Assembly (NCBI RefSeq): GCF_009828835.1
Contig: NZ_WTTB01000003.1
Span: 186,001 to 250,000, forward strand
From: Erysipelothrix urinaevulpis
GTDB taxonomy: Bacteria; Bacillota_I; Bacilli_A; Erysipelotrichales; Erysipelotrichaceae
DNA: 64,000 bases
Direction: 5' to 3'
Positions 35,935 to 45,122 of this stretch are shown in pieces; position 1 is the stretch's first letter; the number at the start of each line of letters is the position of its first letter. The notes under the pieces were generated by a model that saw only the letters and a program-made list of their open reading frames with translations, did no database searches and had not been told where the DNA came from. Both the position numbers and the translations under genes were made by a program.

Positions 35935-36594
35935 TTATTCATCGTATTTTAACAATGTAATCATATTATTTTTTCTATAAATCAATCCTTCATCTTCAAT
36001 TTTTTTAAACTTTCTCGACAATGTTTCTGGTGTTGTTCCCAAAAACTCCGCCAATTCTTTCATCATTAAAGGTAACTTGAATTTTTGGCTGTTATTTAAC
36101 TTACTTAAATTTATTAGATACGTATTTAATCTTTCTTCAACTTTTTCAGTTGTTAAGAAATATGTTTGCTGTTCAAGTTCCTGCAATTTTTTTGCGTTAT
36201 CTTCTAACATTTTCAAGGCAATTTTAGGATGTTGGATTAATATTTTTTTGAAATCGTCTTGGTTTATGATACATAAATTTGTATCGTCTAATGCTTTACC
36301 ATATCTATTTTCATTCTCTACTCCAAATAGTTGATTTTCACCCTCGTAGTTTCCATTTTCTACTATTCTTAAAAGTTGTTCATTGCCATTTTTTGAAAGT
36401 TGATATACTTTCATTTTTCCACTTTCTACGACAAGAAGGTTAGAATTATCATCAGGTGAAAAAATTGTTTCGCCTTTTTTATAATTTCGATGCTTAATCA
36501 AACTATTAATTATTTTTAAATCTTCTTGTGAAAGGTGATTGAATAAATCTACAGAAGAAACACACATGATTGAATCATGACAACATTCTTTCAT
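35935..36594 (-). CDS. Crp/Fnr-family regulator with N-terminal cysteines
   Basis: A 219 aa regulator with a cyclic-nucleotide-binding-like beta-barrel (about 15-125), dimer helix, and C-terminal winged HTH (MKELAEFLGTTPETLSRKFKK, about 178-197). The N-terminus MKECCHDSIMC places Cys4, Cys5 and Cys11 where FNR-type proteins hold a redox or metal centre. Its ATG overlaps the TGA of the HMA gene (ATGA). As last gene of a metal ATPase operon it probably senses metal or redox state and controls the operon. No binding site was identified with confidence. Confidence 0.88.
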   Translation of the reverse strand: MKECCHDSIMCVSSVDLFNHLSQEDLKIINSLIKHRNYKKGETIFSPDDNSNLLVVESGKMKVYQLSKNGNEQLLRIVENGNYEGENQLFGVENENRYGKALDDTNLCIINQDDFKKILIQHPKIALKMLEDNAKKLQELEQQTYFLTTEKVEERLNTYLINLSKLNNSQKFKLPLMMKELAEFLGTTPETLSRKFKKIEDEGLIYRKNNMITLLKYDE

Positions 36595-36818
36595 CTTACA
36601 TTGACCTTTTTCACTTCAAAACCTACGTTTTCAATCGCATCAACAATCTTTTCTGGTGTTGTCATTGATGCATCAAATTCAGTTATTAATTTACTTGCAT
36701 TAAATTTTACAGTAGTTTTATCTTTAATCACGCCTGTTTGCTTATTGACGGCTGCTTCTATTTTTTGAACACAAGTAGGACAGACTAGTTCTTCTAATTG
36801 TAAGGTGAGTTTTTTCAT
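36591..36818 (-). CDS. HMA-domain metallochaperone (CopZ-like)
   Basis: A 75 aa heavy-metal-associated domain protein. VCPTCVQKIE holds the CxxC metal pair at about 13-16, followed by the typical beta-alpha-beta pattern ending DAIENVGFEVKKV. The neighbouring P-type ATPase has no HMA domain of its own, so this protein probably supplies it. It overlaps both neighbours by 4 nt. Confidence 0.9.
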   Translation of the reverse strand: MKKLTLQLEELVCPTCVQKIEAAVNKQTGVIKDKTTVKFNASKLITEFDASMTTPEKIVDAIENVGFEVKKVNVR

Positions 36819-37090
36819 TTATTTTCTCCTTTTTTATATAGTTGTTCTAACATCTGATATGTTTTTTTATACGTATCACATACATCTTCCGGTACTTTAA
36901 AATTATTTGTCGAAAAATTTATTGTATCAAGAGTTTTTAAAAATTGTTCTTCATCATCTATATTTCTTTCTAATTCCTTAAATAAATGACGTAACTCGAT
37001 CACTTCTGGATGATTTTTTGCATGAGCTTTAGTCAATGCATTGGTATAAAGATCTAATATTTCTTTATTTGTTTCAAAATATTTTTTCAT
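36815..37090 (-). CDS. small helical protein of a metal ATPase operon, unknown
   Basis: A 91 aa acidic, probably all-helical protein that I do not recognise. It has one cysteine (EDVCDTYKK) and three histidine/acid clusters near the middle (AHAKNHPEVIELRHLF). AAAAAGGAGAAAGT gives a firm start 15 nt after the ATPase gene, and its stop overlaps the HMA start as ATGA. Tight coupling on both sides argues that it is a true part of the metal system, possibly a metal-binding or sensing accessory. Confidence 0.75.
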   Translation of the reverse strand: MKKYFETNKEILDLYTNALTKAHAKNHPEVIELRHLFKELERNIDDEEQFLKTLDTINFSTNNFKVPEDVCDTYKKTYQMLEQLYKKGENK

Positions 37091-37105
37091 ACTTTCTCCT
37101 TTTTA

Positions 37106-38944
37106 TTATAATCTATATTTTTTTAGACGTATAGCATTCAATATCACCAACAAAATACTTCCTTCATGAAGCAACATTCCAATAGACATATTCATCCAAT
37201 CACTAACAAATAAATTTATCACTAAAAATAATACAACAATAATTGAAATAACAATATTTTGAATCATATTATTTCGTGTCGCTTTACTTAATCCATAAGC
37301 AAAAGAAATATTTTCATCTAATAACACAATATCAGAAGTTTCAATGGCAACATCAGTACCATTACCCACTGCTATACCGATATCTGCACTCACAATCGAA
37401 GGACTGTCGTTGATTCCATCACCAATAAAAGTTACTACTTCACCTTTTTCCTGCAGATTGTTAATGAACTTGGCTTTATCTTCGGGCATTAAACCACCAT
37501 AAGCCTCTTTGATTTCCAATTCGTTAGCAATGATCTGTACAGAATCTGAATTGTCCCCTGATAATATTACAAATCTGTCGATTCCTAATTTTTTTAATTG
37601 TTTTATTTCATCAGCAATATTTTTTTTAAGTGCATCTTGAACTATAAATACCATTTGAATCTTACTGTGTACCGCAACACAGGCTATAGAAAATCCTTTT
37701 GCTTCACTTTCTTTTATATCTTTTTCTACTTCTGCACTCCACTCAACATTTTCTTGTTCCATAAGAGCTGTGTTTCCTACCAAAATCCTAAGTTTCTTTA
37801 CATTTGCCTCAATTCCTAAACCTTTGTGAACACTAGTATTCGATACCTTCAATGAATTAAATTCACCAATATAGTCTAAAATAGCTTTTGCTATAGGATG
37901 ATTTGATTCTTGTTCAATACTTCCGACGTAATCTAAAATCTCAACATATTCATTCGAATAATTAAAAACATTGTGGACCTGAGGACGACCTGTTGTTAAT
38001 GTACCTGTTTTATCAAAAGCTATCACCGATGTCTTACTGAAGGTTTGTATTATTTCACTTCCTTTTAATAAGACACCATGGGATGCTCCATTTCCAATAC
38101 CAGATACATTTGAAATAGGAACTCCAATAACTAATGCTCCAGGACATCCAAGAACTAAGATTGTTATTGTGGTCTCAATATCACGACTCAACAGATAATA
38201 AATAAGTGATAATAGTAGTATTAGAGGGGTGTAGTATCTTGAAAATTGATCAATAAATCGTTCAAGTTTACTTTTTCTATCCTGTGCATCTTCTACTAAT
38301 TCAATAATTTTTCCAAACACAGTATCTTCTCCAACTTTTGTTGCAAGCATTTGTAATGTTCCATTATCTAACATAGTTCCAGCATAAATTTGCTCATTTT
38401 GTTCAACCCATCGTGGATAAGGTTCTCCTGTAATATTCGCTTCACTAACATACCCTTCTCCACTTATAACATGACCATCAACTGGTATTTTCATTCCCGT
38501 TTTAATAAGAAGAATATCATTAATATTAATCTCATCAAGATCTATTTCTTCGAATTCATCATGGTTTATTTTCCTCAAAGCTACATCTGGCATCATACTA
38601 ACTAAATCTTTAATTGAATTTCTAGTCTTTTTGATTGTTTTTTGTTCTAAGTATGAGCCAAAGAGAAATAAAAACGTTACGATTGCTGCTTCTTCATAAT
38701 TTTTTATATAAAAAGCACCAAATACTGCAATACTAACGAGTAACTCTATACTGACAATCTTTAGCTTTATGGCACTGATTGCTTTATAAAACACTGGTAA
38801 AACACCAATCAAACCTGCTATTAGCAAAGCAATTTCTGTCAATCTAGATTCTTTTAATACAATACTAAGTACGAACGATAGTATAACCATCGTTCCATTG
38901 ATATACATGAAATAATCACCATGCTTCATCATCATTTTTGTCAT
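37106..38944 (-). CDS. P1B-type heavy-metal ATPase with CPG motif
   Basis: A 612 aa ATP-driven metal pump with no N-terminal metal-binding domain. The actuator motif is ITGEP (171-175), the phosphorylation motif is AFDKTGTLTTGRP (Asp311), the nucleotide-domain motif is SNHPIAKAIL, and the hinge is GDGINDSPS. The metal-translocating helix reads LGCPGALVIG, so the usual CPC/SPC is CPG (267-269). The last helix has HEGSILLVILNAIRL, like zinc/cobalt/iron-type pumps. I start at ATG 38944, with GAAGGTG upstream; a 37-codon in-frame extension lacks an RBS. Metal specificity is open. Confidence 0.88.
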   Translation of the reverse strand: MTKMMMKHGDYFMYINGTMVILSFVLSIVLKESRLTEIALLIAGLIGVLPVFYKAISAIKLKIVSIELLVSIAVFGAFYIKNYEEAAIVTFLFLFGSYLEQKTIKKTRNSIKDLVSMMPDVALRKINHDEFEEIDLDEININDILLIKTGMKIPVDGHVISGEGYVSEANITGEPYPRWVEQNEQIYAGTMLDNGTLQMLATKVGEDTVFGKIIELVEDAQDRKSKLERFIDQFSRYYTPLILLLSLIYYLLSRDIETTITILVLGCPGALVIGVPISNVSGIGNGASHGVLLKGSEIIQTFSKTSVIAFDKTGTLTTGRPQVHNVFNYSNEYVEILDYVGSIEQESNHPIAKAILDYIGEFNSLKVSNTSVHKGLGIEANVKKLRILVGNTALMEQENVEWSAEVEKDIKESEAKGFSIACVAVHSKIQMVFIVQDALKKNIADEIKQLKKLGIDRFVILSGDNSDSVQIIANELEIKEAYGGLMPEDKAKFINNLQEKGEVVTFIGDGINDSPSIVSADIGIAVGNGTDVAIETSDIVLLDENISFAYGLSKATRNNMIQNIVISIIVVLFLVINLFVSDWMNMSIGMLLHEGSILLVILNAIRLKKYRL

Positions 38945-39122
38945 ATTTTCACCTTCTTTTCTACCACTAGTATAATTGGAATAAACACCAAAGTAATTGA
39001 TACCCATCAAGTTTCTATATCTAATTATGCTTTTAGACAACCAATCTTTGCCCACCTGACGTTAAACGAAAAATAGATTCAAATCACAATGTTACTATCA
39101 ATAGTTGAACTTTAAAACACAT

Positions 39123-39163
39123 GAAAATAGACAAACTTTTTTGAATAAAGTCTGTCTATTTTC
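39123..39163 (-). terminator. terminator of the 6-phospho-beta-glucosidase operon
   Basis: The arms GAAAATAGACA (39123-39133) and TGTCTATTTTC (39153-39163) form a stem just after the GH1 stop at 39171, ending in a TTTTC stretch on the minus strand. Confidence 0.8.
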
Positions 39164-39170
39164 ATATACT

Positions 39171-40607
39171 TTATAATTCTTCTCCACGGGTGTGGATGAT
39201 ATCTTTATACCAATAAAAAGAATCTTTTCGATATCGCTTATAGTTACCCGATCCATCATCATTTTTGTCCACATAAATAAATCCATATCTTTTCTTCATT
39301 TCACCTGTGGTCGCGCTGACAAGATCAATGGGTCCCCATGTTAAATATCCAATAACCGGAATACCATCGTCTATTATACATTTTTTTAGTTCCTTTAAAT
39401 GTTTTTCTAAGTAGTCAATTCGATACTGATCATGGACTGTTTTGTCTTCTTCTAACATGTCGACTTCTCCTAATCCATTCTCAGTAATCATGATTGGTAA
39501 ATTATATTTACGATAGGTATGGTTAACGGAGTATCTTAAGCCGATGGGATCAATTGCCCAACCCCATTGACTCTTTTCCAATAAGGGATTTTGATAACCT
39601 GTAAACAAGGTTTTATCATGATCATCACCTTTGGGCTTCATGACACTAGAACTGTAATAGTTCAAACCAATAAAGTCGAGTGTTCCTTCCTTAAATGCAT
39701 TTAAATCTTCAGTTTCCTGCTCAATTTTTATTCCAAAGCGTTCATATTCTTTGAGTTTATATTGAGGGAATTCGCCTTTACACATTGCATCAATTTGATA
39801 GTAATCACGATCCGTTGCATGAAGAGCATCCAAGGCTGTTTGTGGATCAGAATTAATGGGATAAACAGGTGTTAAACCAAACACACAGCCTATCTGATTC
39901 GTTTGGTCAATTGTTCGACCCAAAGCGCAAGCCTTTACGCCTGCAAGTGTCATATTATACCCTATTTGCGCTAAGGTTTGTTTTGGATTTTCCATATCAC
40001 TATATTTTAATCCCGCAATCATATACGTGAAAATATCCGATGCATCTGTTTGGGGATCAATGTGATTCATTTCATTAAATGTTACCCAGTACTTGACCTT
40101 ACCCTTTAAGGCTTCAAACATTGTTTCAGCAAATTTCAAATAAAGATCAATTAAGATTCTATCTGTCCATGAGTTATACTTATCAACTAATGCTTTCGGT
40201 AATTCAAAATGATATAACGTTACAATTGGCTCAATATTATTTTTTATTAAGCAGTCAACCAAATTTTGGTAATAGTTGATCCCAGCTTGGTTGGGGTATT
40301 CATCATCACCATTCGGATAAATTCTTGACCAATCCACAGAAATTCTAAGCGCCGTAAATCCCATTTCAGCAAATAATCTAATGTCTTCTTCATAGCGATG
40401 ATAAAAATCAATGCCCGTATGGGAAGGATAAACTTTATTCAAGTCAATGTTTGAGGTGAATGATCGAGGAGTATCGACAGATCCTTGAGTCGCGAAATCC
40501 ATGATACCAGGACCTTTACCATCATGATTCCAAGCACCTTCACATTGATGAGCGGCGATACTTCCGCCCCAATAGAAATTTATTGGAAACTTTTCTTTTT
40601 TCATCAT
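39171..40607 (-). CDS. GH1 6-phospho-beta-glucosidase
   Basis: Hydrolyses phosphorylated beta-glucosides delivered by the PTS. The acid/base Glu is in VTFNEMNHID (about 178) and the nucleophile in MITENGLGEVD (about 379). [17 protein letters not shown] near residue 440 is the 6-phosphate binding loop of phospho-glycosidases, so the substrate is phosphorylated. The 478 aa length is typical. It ends the operon of PRD regulator, EIIBC, histidine phosphatase and this gene. Confidence 0.93.
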   Translation of the reverse strand: MMKKEKFPINFYWGGSIAAHQCEGAWNHDGKGPGIMDFATQGSVDTPRSFTSNIDLNKVYPSHTGIDFYHRYEEDIRLFAEMGFTALRISVDWSRIYPNGDDEYPNQAGINYYQNLVDCLIKNNIEPIVTLYHFELPKALVDKYNSWTDRILIDLYLKFAETMFEALKGKVKYWVTFNEMNHIDPQTDASDIFTYMIAGLKYSDMENPKQTLAQIGYNMTLAGVKACALGRTIDQTNQIGCVFGLTPVYPINSDPQTALDALHATDRDYYQIDAMCKGEFPQYKLKEYERFGIKIEQETEDLNAFKEGTLDFIGLNYYSSSVMKPKGDDHDKTLFTGYQNPLLEKSQWGWAIDPIGLRYSVNHTYRKYNLPIMITENGLGEVDMLEEDKTVHDQYRIDYLEKHLKELKKCIIDDGIPVIGYLTWGPIDLVSATTGEMKKRYGFIYVDKNDDGSGNYKRYRKDSFYWYKDIIHTRGEEL

Positions 40608-40621
40608 ACTTTCTCACCATT

Positions 40622-41374
40622 CTAGTCTAAATGACGAATGTCATTGATTGATTCGATTGAATATTTTCCATTTGAATATTTTAGAATCGTGATACTAGAG
40701 TTTTCAATAATTTCACCATTGTAAACACCTGGCAATGCAATCTCCATCATTGTCGGGATCATCCCACCTGAAGAAACAACTAAAATATTTCCGCCTTTCG
40801 ATTCTTTAACTAGTGTATCAAGTGCGTCTGTTCCTCTTTCAACAATTTCATCGTAACTTTCCGCAGCTTTTAAAGGATCTAAAGCAGCAATTTCATCTGC
40901 GGCTCCACGATCACCAATTTTAGCCATCAATGCTTCGTAGTCAGTCCAATCTTCATCAAATGTGAAACCATGCTTTTCCATAATAGGTGTCCACATTTCG
41001 GCATTGGTTTTACCTTCAAAGCCACCATAGTTCCATTCTTGGAATCCTATATGTTCATTGAAAGGTACTTCTTTTTTATTGTTCTCTTCGATTATGATTC
41101 GTGCTGTATTTCGCTGGCGACCTAAATCTCCTGTATAAACAGATTCAAATTCAATATCCTTCAAGGCAACACCGGCTTTTTTTGCACCTTCGATTCCCGC
41201 TTCTGTTAATGGAGAATCTGCAAACCCTTGAACTTGTCCTGTCGTGTTAAAAAACGTCTTGCCATGGCGCACTAAATATACCGTAAATTCATCACTCTTT
41301 GTCTCTTCTTTTGTTGCTGTACATCCTGTAATGAGTAAAACGAATAGTAATAAAACTGACAATTTTTTCTTCAA
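40622..41374 (-). CDS. histidine phosphatase family lipoprotein
   Basis: A phosphoglycerate-mutase-like phosphatase of 250 aa carrying a lipoprotein signal: the lipobox LLITGC puts the anchor at Cys18. The active site is YLVRHGKT (Arg36, His37) followed by QGFADSPLTEAG; GGFEGKTNAEM and VSSGGMIPTMM complete the family pattern. It should act outside the membrane, an odd place for an enzyme encoded between a PTS permease and a cytoplasmic phospho-glucosidase. It might dephosphorylate sugar or other phosphates at the cell surface. The gene is 15 nt upstream of GH1 and 18 nt downstream of the permease. Confidence 0.88.
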   Translation of the reverse strand: MKKKLSVLLLFVLLITGCTATKEETKSDEFTVYLVRHGKTFFNTTGQVQGFADSPLTEAGIEGAKKAGVALKDIEFESVYTGDLGRQRNTARIIIEENNKKEVPFNEHIGFQEWNYGGFEGKTNAEMWTPIMEKHGFTFDEDWTDYEALMAKIGDRGAADEIAALDPLKAAESYDEIVERGTDALDTLVKESKGGNILVVSSGGMIPTMMEIALPGVYNGEIIENSSITILKYSNGKYSIESINDIRHLD

Positions 41375-41392
41375 TTTTTTTCTCCTTTTATT

Positions 41393-42976
41393 TTATGCTT
41401 CTTGTTCTTGTTCTAACATTTGTTTATCCATAATTCTAAAGAATGGGTAATAAATTACAACTGAAATAACAACAATAAGTCCTGACCATACCGTTGTAGG
41501 AATATCGCCACCACTCATCGCATAGCCGACAAATACAGGTGGAATAGTCCAAGGAACGTTACCAATAATTGGCATTGATATTATATTGTTAGTCATAAGA
41601 ATATACGTTACTCCTGCAATTAATCCTGGTGTTAAGACAAAAGGTAATAAGAAAATTGGATTAAAAGCTATTGGCGTACCAAAGATAATTGGTTCGTTAA
41701 TGTTGAAGATTCCAGGCCCCAGTGACATTCTTCCCAATGTCTTAAACATTTTACTTTTTGCTGTGAATGCCATCAGTAATACTAGGCCGATTGTTGCTCC
41801 TGTACCACCTGCCCAAATCATCGTATCGACCGAATTGGTTGCGACAAATTCAACTGTTTTTCCTGCTGCATATGCCGCTTCGTTCGCTAATGAGTTTGAT
41901 GTTAAGAATGCTTGGAATACTCCAATAACCACTGCTGAGTTAATACCTAAGAAGAAAACCATAGCACATAACATATGATAGATAACATAACCTGGTAATG
42001 TATTTAAGAATTTTGAAAGTGGTGATAATAATAGCATAATGTTATCATTCAAATTAAATCCAAAAACAACACTAATCAAAGTAAATCCACCTAAAATTAC
42101 AATGGCTGGCAACAAGGATAAGAATGACTCTGTAATCGCCTCTGGCACGCCTTCAGGCATTCGAATAGCAATCTTGTGTTCTTGGAATAGTTGTAGGATT
42201 TTTACACTAATAATCGCGACCAAAATACCTGTCATTAAACCCGATACACCTAAGCCATCAACATTTAAAACTGGCCATCCTTCAACAATCGAACTTTGTG
42301 TAATTAGAAATCCTACAACCGCTGTCACAACACTTGTAATTGAGATTGTCTTATATTCTATACTTGCATAATATGCAATTGTAGCTGTTGTAATTAACCC
42401 CATCATCCCTGATGTGAATGCATAAATCGTATTAAAAAAATCATTACTTGGTGCTAAGAAATTCGCAATTCCTTCATGTGGAAAGTTTGTTAGCAGTATT
42501 GATATACTTCCTAAGATTAAAAGCGCTACTGTTGCCGACATTCCATCACGAATTATTTTTAAAACTTTATTACTACCTAATTTGCTTGCAAACGGTAATA
42601 AATACTTCTCTAACCATTGAGATAATTTTCCCATTTCTTCTTCCTCCTTATATTTTCGATTAATATTTTGGATTTGAAAAAGAAGTTGCTTTCCATGCAT
42701 ATGCCCATAATCATTGTCATTAATTAGCATGACAGTTACATCATATGGTTTCGCCATTGCCTTAATTCTTTGATATTCAAAATCAATTTGTGGAGCAATC
42801 AGTACATAGTCGACTAAATGAATATATTCTTGTACCCGCCCAACATCAACCGATGAAATTAAAAAATCAAGACCTAAATGATTAACCTCTTCTCTGAGTG
42901 ATTTTACCATGATGCTTGAAGACATTCCTGCCGCACAGCATAGGAGTATTTTTTTACTGCTCTTCTCTTTATCCAC
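41393..42976 (-). CDS. PTS lactose/cellobiose-family EIIBC fusion
   Basis: EIIB (about 1-105, KILLCCAAGMSSSIMVKSL with the active Cys) is fused in front of an EIIC of about 415 residues with ten or so hydrophobic segments and NEPIIFGTPIAFNPIFLLP. The start is GTG at 42976; the nearest RBS, AAAAGGAGG, lies 11 nt upstream, slightly long. B-before-C fusion is less common than the C-B order of LacE. No separate EIIA is encoded in this operon, so a IIA from another system must serve. Substrate: probably a beta-glucoside, from the linked GH1 enzyme. Confidence 0.92.
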   Translation of the reverse strand: MDKEKSSKKILLCCAAGMSSSIMVKSLREEVNHLGLDFLISSVDVGRVQEYIHLVDYVLIAPQIDFEYQRIKAMAKPYDVTVMLINDNDYGHMHGKQLLFQIQNINRKYKEEEEMGKLSQWLEKYLLPFASKLGSNKVLKIIRDGMSATVALLILGSISILLTNFPHEGIANFLAPSNDFFNTIYAFTSGMMGLITTATIAYYASIEYKTISITSVVTAVVGFLITQSSIVEGWPVLNVDGLGVSGLMTGILVAIISVKILQLFQEHKIAIRMPEGVPEAITESFLSLLPAIVILGGFTLISVVFGFNLNDNIMLLLSPLSKFLNTLPGYVIYHMLCAMVFFLGINSAVVIGVFQAFLTSNSLANEAAYAAGKTVEFVATNSVDTMIWAGGTGATIGLVLLMAFTAKSKMFKTLGRMSLGPGIFNINEPIIFGTPIAFNPIFLLPFVLTPGLIAGVTYILMTNNIISMPIIGNVPWTIPPVFVGYAMSGGDIPTTVWSGLIVVISVVIYYPFFRIMDKQMLEQEQEA

Positions 42977-43047
42977 CTTTACTATATCCTCCTTTTTATA
43001 CTACTTCCTTAGAATGTTTTTCCTTTGATTTTCTAGTTTAAAGGAAA

Positions 43048-45003
43048 TTACTTGAATAAGCGGTCAATATCATTCGCCTGTTCATCTTGCGCAAGACTAT
43101 ATAAAATTGCTTTAAGCGTTTCTAACGTTGGGGTTTTCGAAAATTCCAGCATCGCTTTACTATCCAACGCAAGTGCAGACAATACTTCGTGAAAGAGGCT
43201 TAATGATTCGTTTTTATTTTTCGATACACTCATTAACAAAACGAATTTAACATAGTTTTCTTTCCAAATAATCGGTTTTTCTAAAACACCTATCGCAACA
43301 AATGTGGAAGAGGTTATAGCTTCCATCGGATGGGGCATTGCGATTTGGTTTCCAAACTCAGTTGAAGCATACTTTTCTCTTTTTAGAACTGACTTTTCAA
43401 ACGACTTCGGTAATGGCTTTACAGTTTCGATTCTCGAACACATTTCTTTAATGATTTGTTTGGAATCAGTCCCTTTTAAATCAGTAAAAAATAAATCTTT
43501 TGAGAAATAATCTTCAATGAAATCAAAGTTATCCTCATCACCTTTTAATAACCCAGAGATGCCCTTAACATCATCAGAATTAAGAAAATAATTAACTTCG
43601 ATCATCGGTATTGAAACCTGTTGGTGAATAGGGACAGTGCTCAAAATCAAATCATAATCGTCTAGATTCATTGTATCTAAAGCATACAGTTCACTCACAT
43701 CTAATTTATCAATGCTTTGACCAAATTGTTGTTTCACTTTATGATAAAGGATCTGTGAACTTCCAACGCCTGTTGCACAAACAATCAAGACATTCTTCTT
43801 ACTCGATTGTTCTTGAAAGTTTTCAATTGATAAGGCAATGTGTAAGGCTATGTAGCCAATTTCTTCTTCACTTATCGTGAACCCCCAATGTTTAGAAATA
43901 ATGAAAGCAACCCCAACCGCTATCTCAAATGCAAGGTTTTGTTCTAACTTAATCGTAGCGAGTAAAGGGTTTTCTATCCTTAGTCCATATTCCAATCTGT
44001 TTTTCATCGGTTTAAAGTGTAGTGATAACGCTGTATACAGATCGAGATCATGGGCGAGGTTCATGTTGTAATTCTCTTCAATATACATGAATATTTCTTT
44101 AAATAATCTATCATTTTCTTCAAAAGATATTTTATTTGTCTTAATGTGCTGAGATGATTCTTTTCCTGTTAAGTGCATTGCAATATATAGTCTTTCACTC
44201 GTTGGTAATTTTGTTTTATATTTTATTTCCAACTGATCACACAGCACATTCGCTAGATCATAAGCCTCACTTTGAGCCAAGTCTTGAATGTTGCCAGGTT
44301 GGGGCACATAGTAATGATCCTTCATTCTTATCAAGGTAATAATTATATGAGTGACTAAGTTTTTAAACCCCAAATCGGTGAGGCGAAATTCATGTTCATG
44401 CATTAATTTTAGTAAGATATCTGATATTTCGTTATAAATACTTTCTTTATCACGTTCTACAATGATTTCACTGTATGTGTTGGCACCGTAAAAATAAAGA
44501 GAAATTGCTGACCGGACTCTCATTTCAGAGCCTGTAATCTTCAATCCAAAGGCAGGTTTACTTATTATTTCTAATTCAAAATACTCCAACTTTTCTTTAA
44601 CCTTAATTAAGTCATTGTCAAAGGTTGATCGCGATATATATATTTCATCTGCTATAGTTTCAGCTTTTATATAGTCATGACTCACCAATAATCTTTGAAT
44701 TATATAATGAATTCTCTCATCAGGTTCACGAGGAATTGACTTCATCTTTAAATTAGTATCTTTAATTGAGTCTGATAAGTAAGTGTAATAAGCTTCCTCA
44801 TCCACAATTTTAAGCTTATATCCACGACGATGAATCGATTCAATCTCAACACCAATTGCTTTTAAGTTTTCTTTTTCTTTATTTAATTCGTTTCGTAAAG
44901 TACGTGTTGTTATTCCAAGTTCAAAACAAATTTCTTTTCCGCTAAGAATCGCGTCTTTATCGTTCAGTATTTTTATTATTTGAATCATTCTATTGGAAAT
45001 CAT
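43048..45003 (-). CDS. PRD-containing transcriptional activator (LicR/BglG-like)
   Basis: A 651 aa activator. Two N-terminal HTH segments (SGKEICFELGITTRTLRNEL and AETIADEIYISRSTFDNDL), two PRDs (about 180-390), an EIIB-like domain (IVCATGVGSSQI, about 400) and a C-terminal EIIA domain (NQIAMPHPMEA, His near 555). The start is ATG 45003, 9 nt after GGAG; an upstream ATG overlaps that RBS. It leads the operon it should control, so autoregulation is likely. A 5-bp-arm inverted repeat overlaps its -35. Confidence 0.92.
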   Translation of the reverse strand: MISNRMIQIIKILNDKDAILSGKEICFELGITTRTLRNELNKEKENLKAIGVEIESIHRRGYKLKIVDEEAYYTYLSDSIKDTNLKMKSIPREPDERIHYIIQRLLVSHDYIKAETIADEIYISRSTFDNDLIKVKEKLEYFELEIISKPAFGLKITGSEMRVRSAISLYFYGANTYSEIIVERDKESIYNEISDILLKLMHEHEFRLTDLGFKNLVTHIIITLIRMKDHYYVPQPGNIQDLAQSEAYDLANVLCDQLEIKYKTKLPTSERLYIAMHLTGKESSQHIKTNKISFEENDRLFKEIFMYIEENYNMNLAHDLDLYTALSLHFKPMKNRLEYGLRIENPLLATIKLEQNLAFEIAVGVAFIISKHWGFTISEEEIGYIALHIALSIENFQEQSSKKNVLIVCATGVGSSQILYHKVKQQFGQSIDKLDVSELYALDTMNLDDYDLILSTVPIHQQVSIPMIEVNYFLNSDDVKGISGLLKGDEDNFDFIEDYFSKDLFFTDLKGTDSKQIIKEMCSRIETVKPLPKSFEKSVLKREKYASTEFGNQIAMPHPMEAITSSTFVAIGVLEKPIIWKENYVKFVLLMSVSKNKNESLSLFHEVLSALALDSKAMLEFSKTPTLETLKAILYSLAQDEQANDIDRLFK

Positions 45004-45030
45004 AGTATCACACTCCATTTTAATAGTAGC

Positions 45031-45070
45031 ATATTAATACACTAAATTACGTTTGGCAAAAATTAGCCAA
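45031..45070 (-). promoter_or_regulatory. promoter of the PRD/EIIBC/GH1 operon with inverted repeat
   Basis: Minus-strand TTGCCA (45054-45059), 17-nt spacer, TAATAT (45031-45036). TTGGC (45053-45057) and GCCAA (45066-45070) form an inverted repeat with an 8-nt spacer over the -35. A TATAAT at 45092-45097 on the plus strand probably starts the divergent two-gene unit. Confidence 0.65.
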
Positions 45071-45122
45071 GACTTTCTTCCACCTTTTTTTTATAATAAA
45101 ACTAACACGAAGGAGGAAAGCA

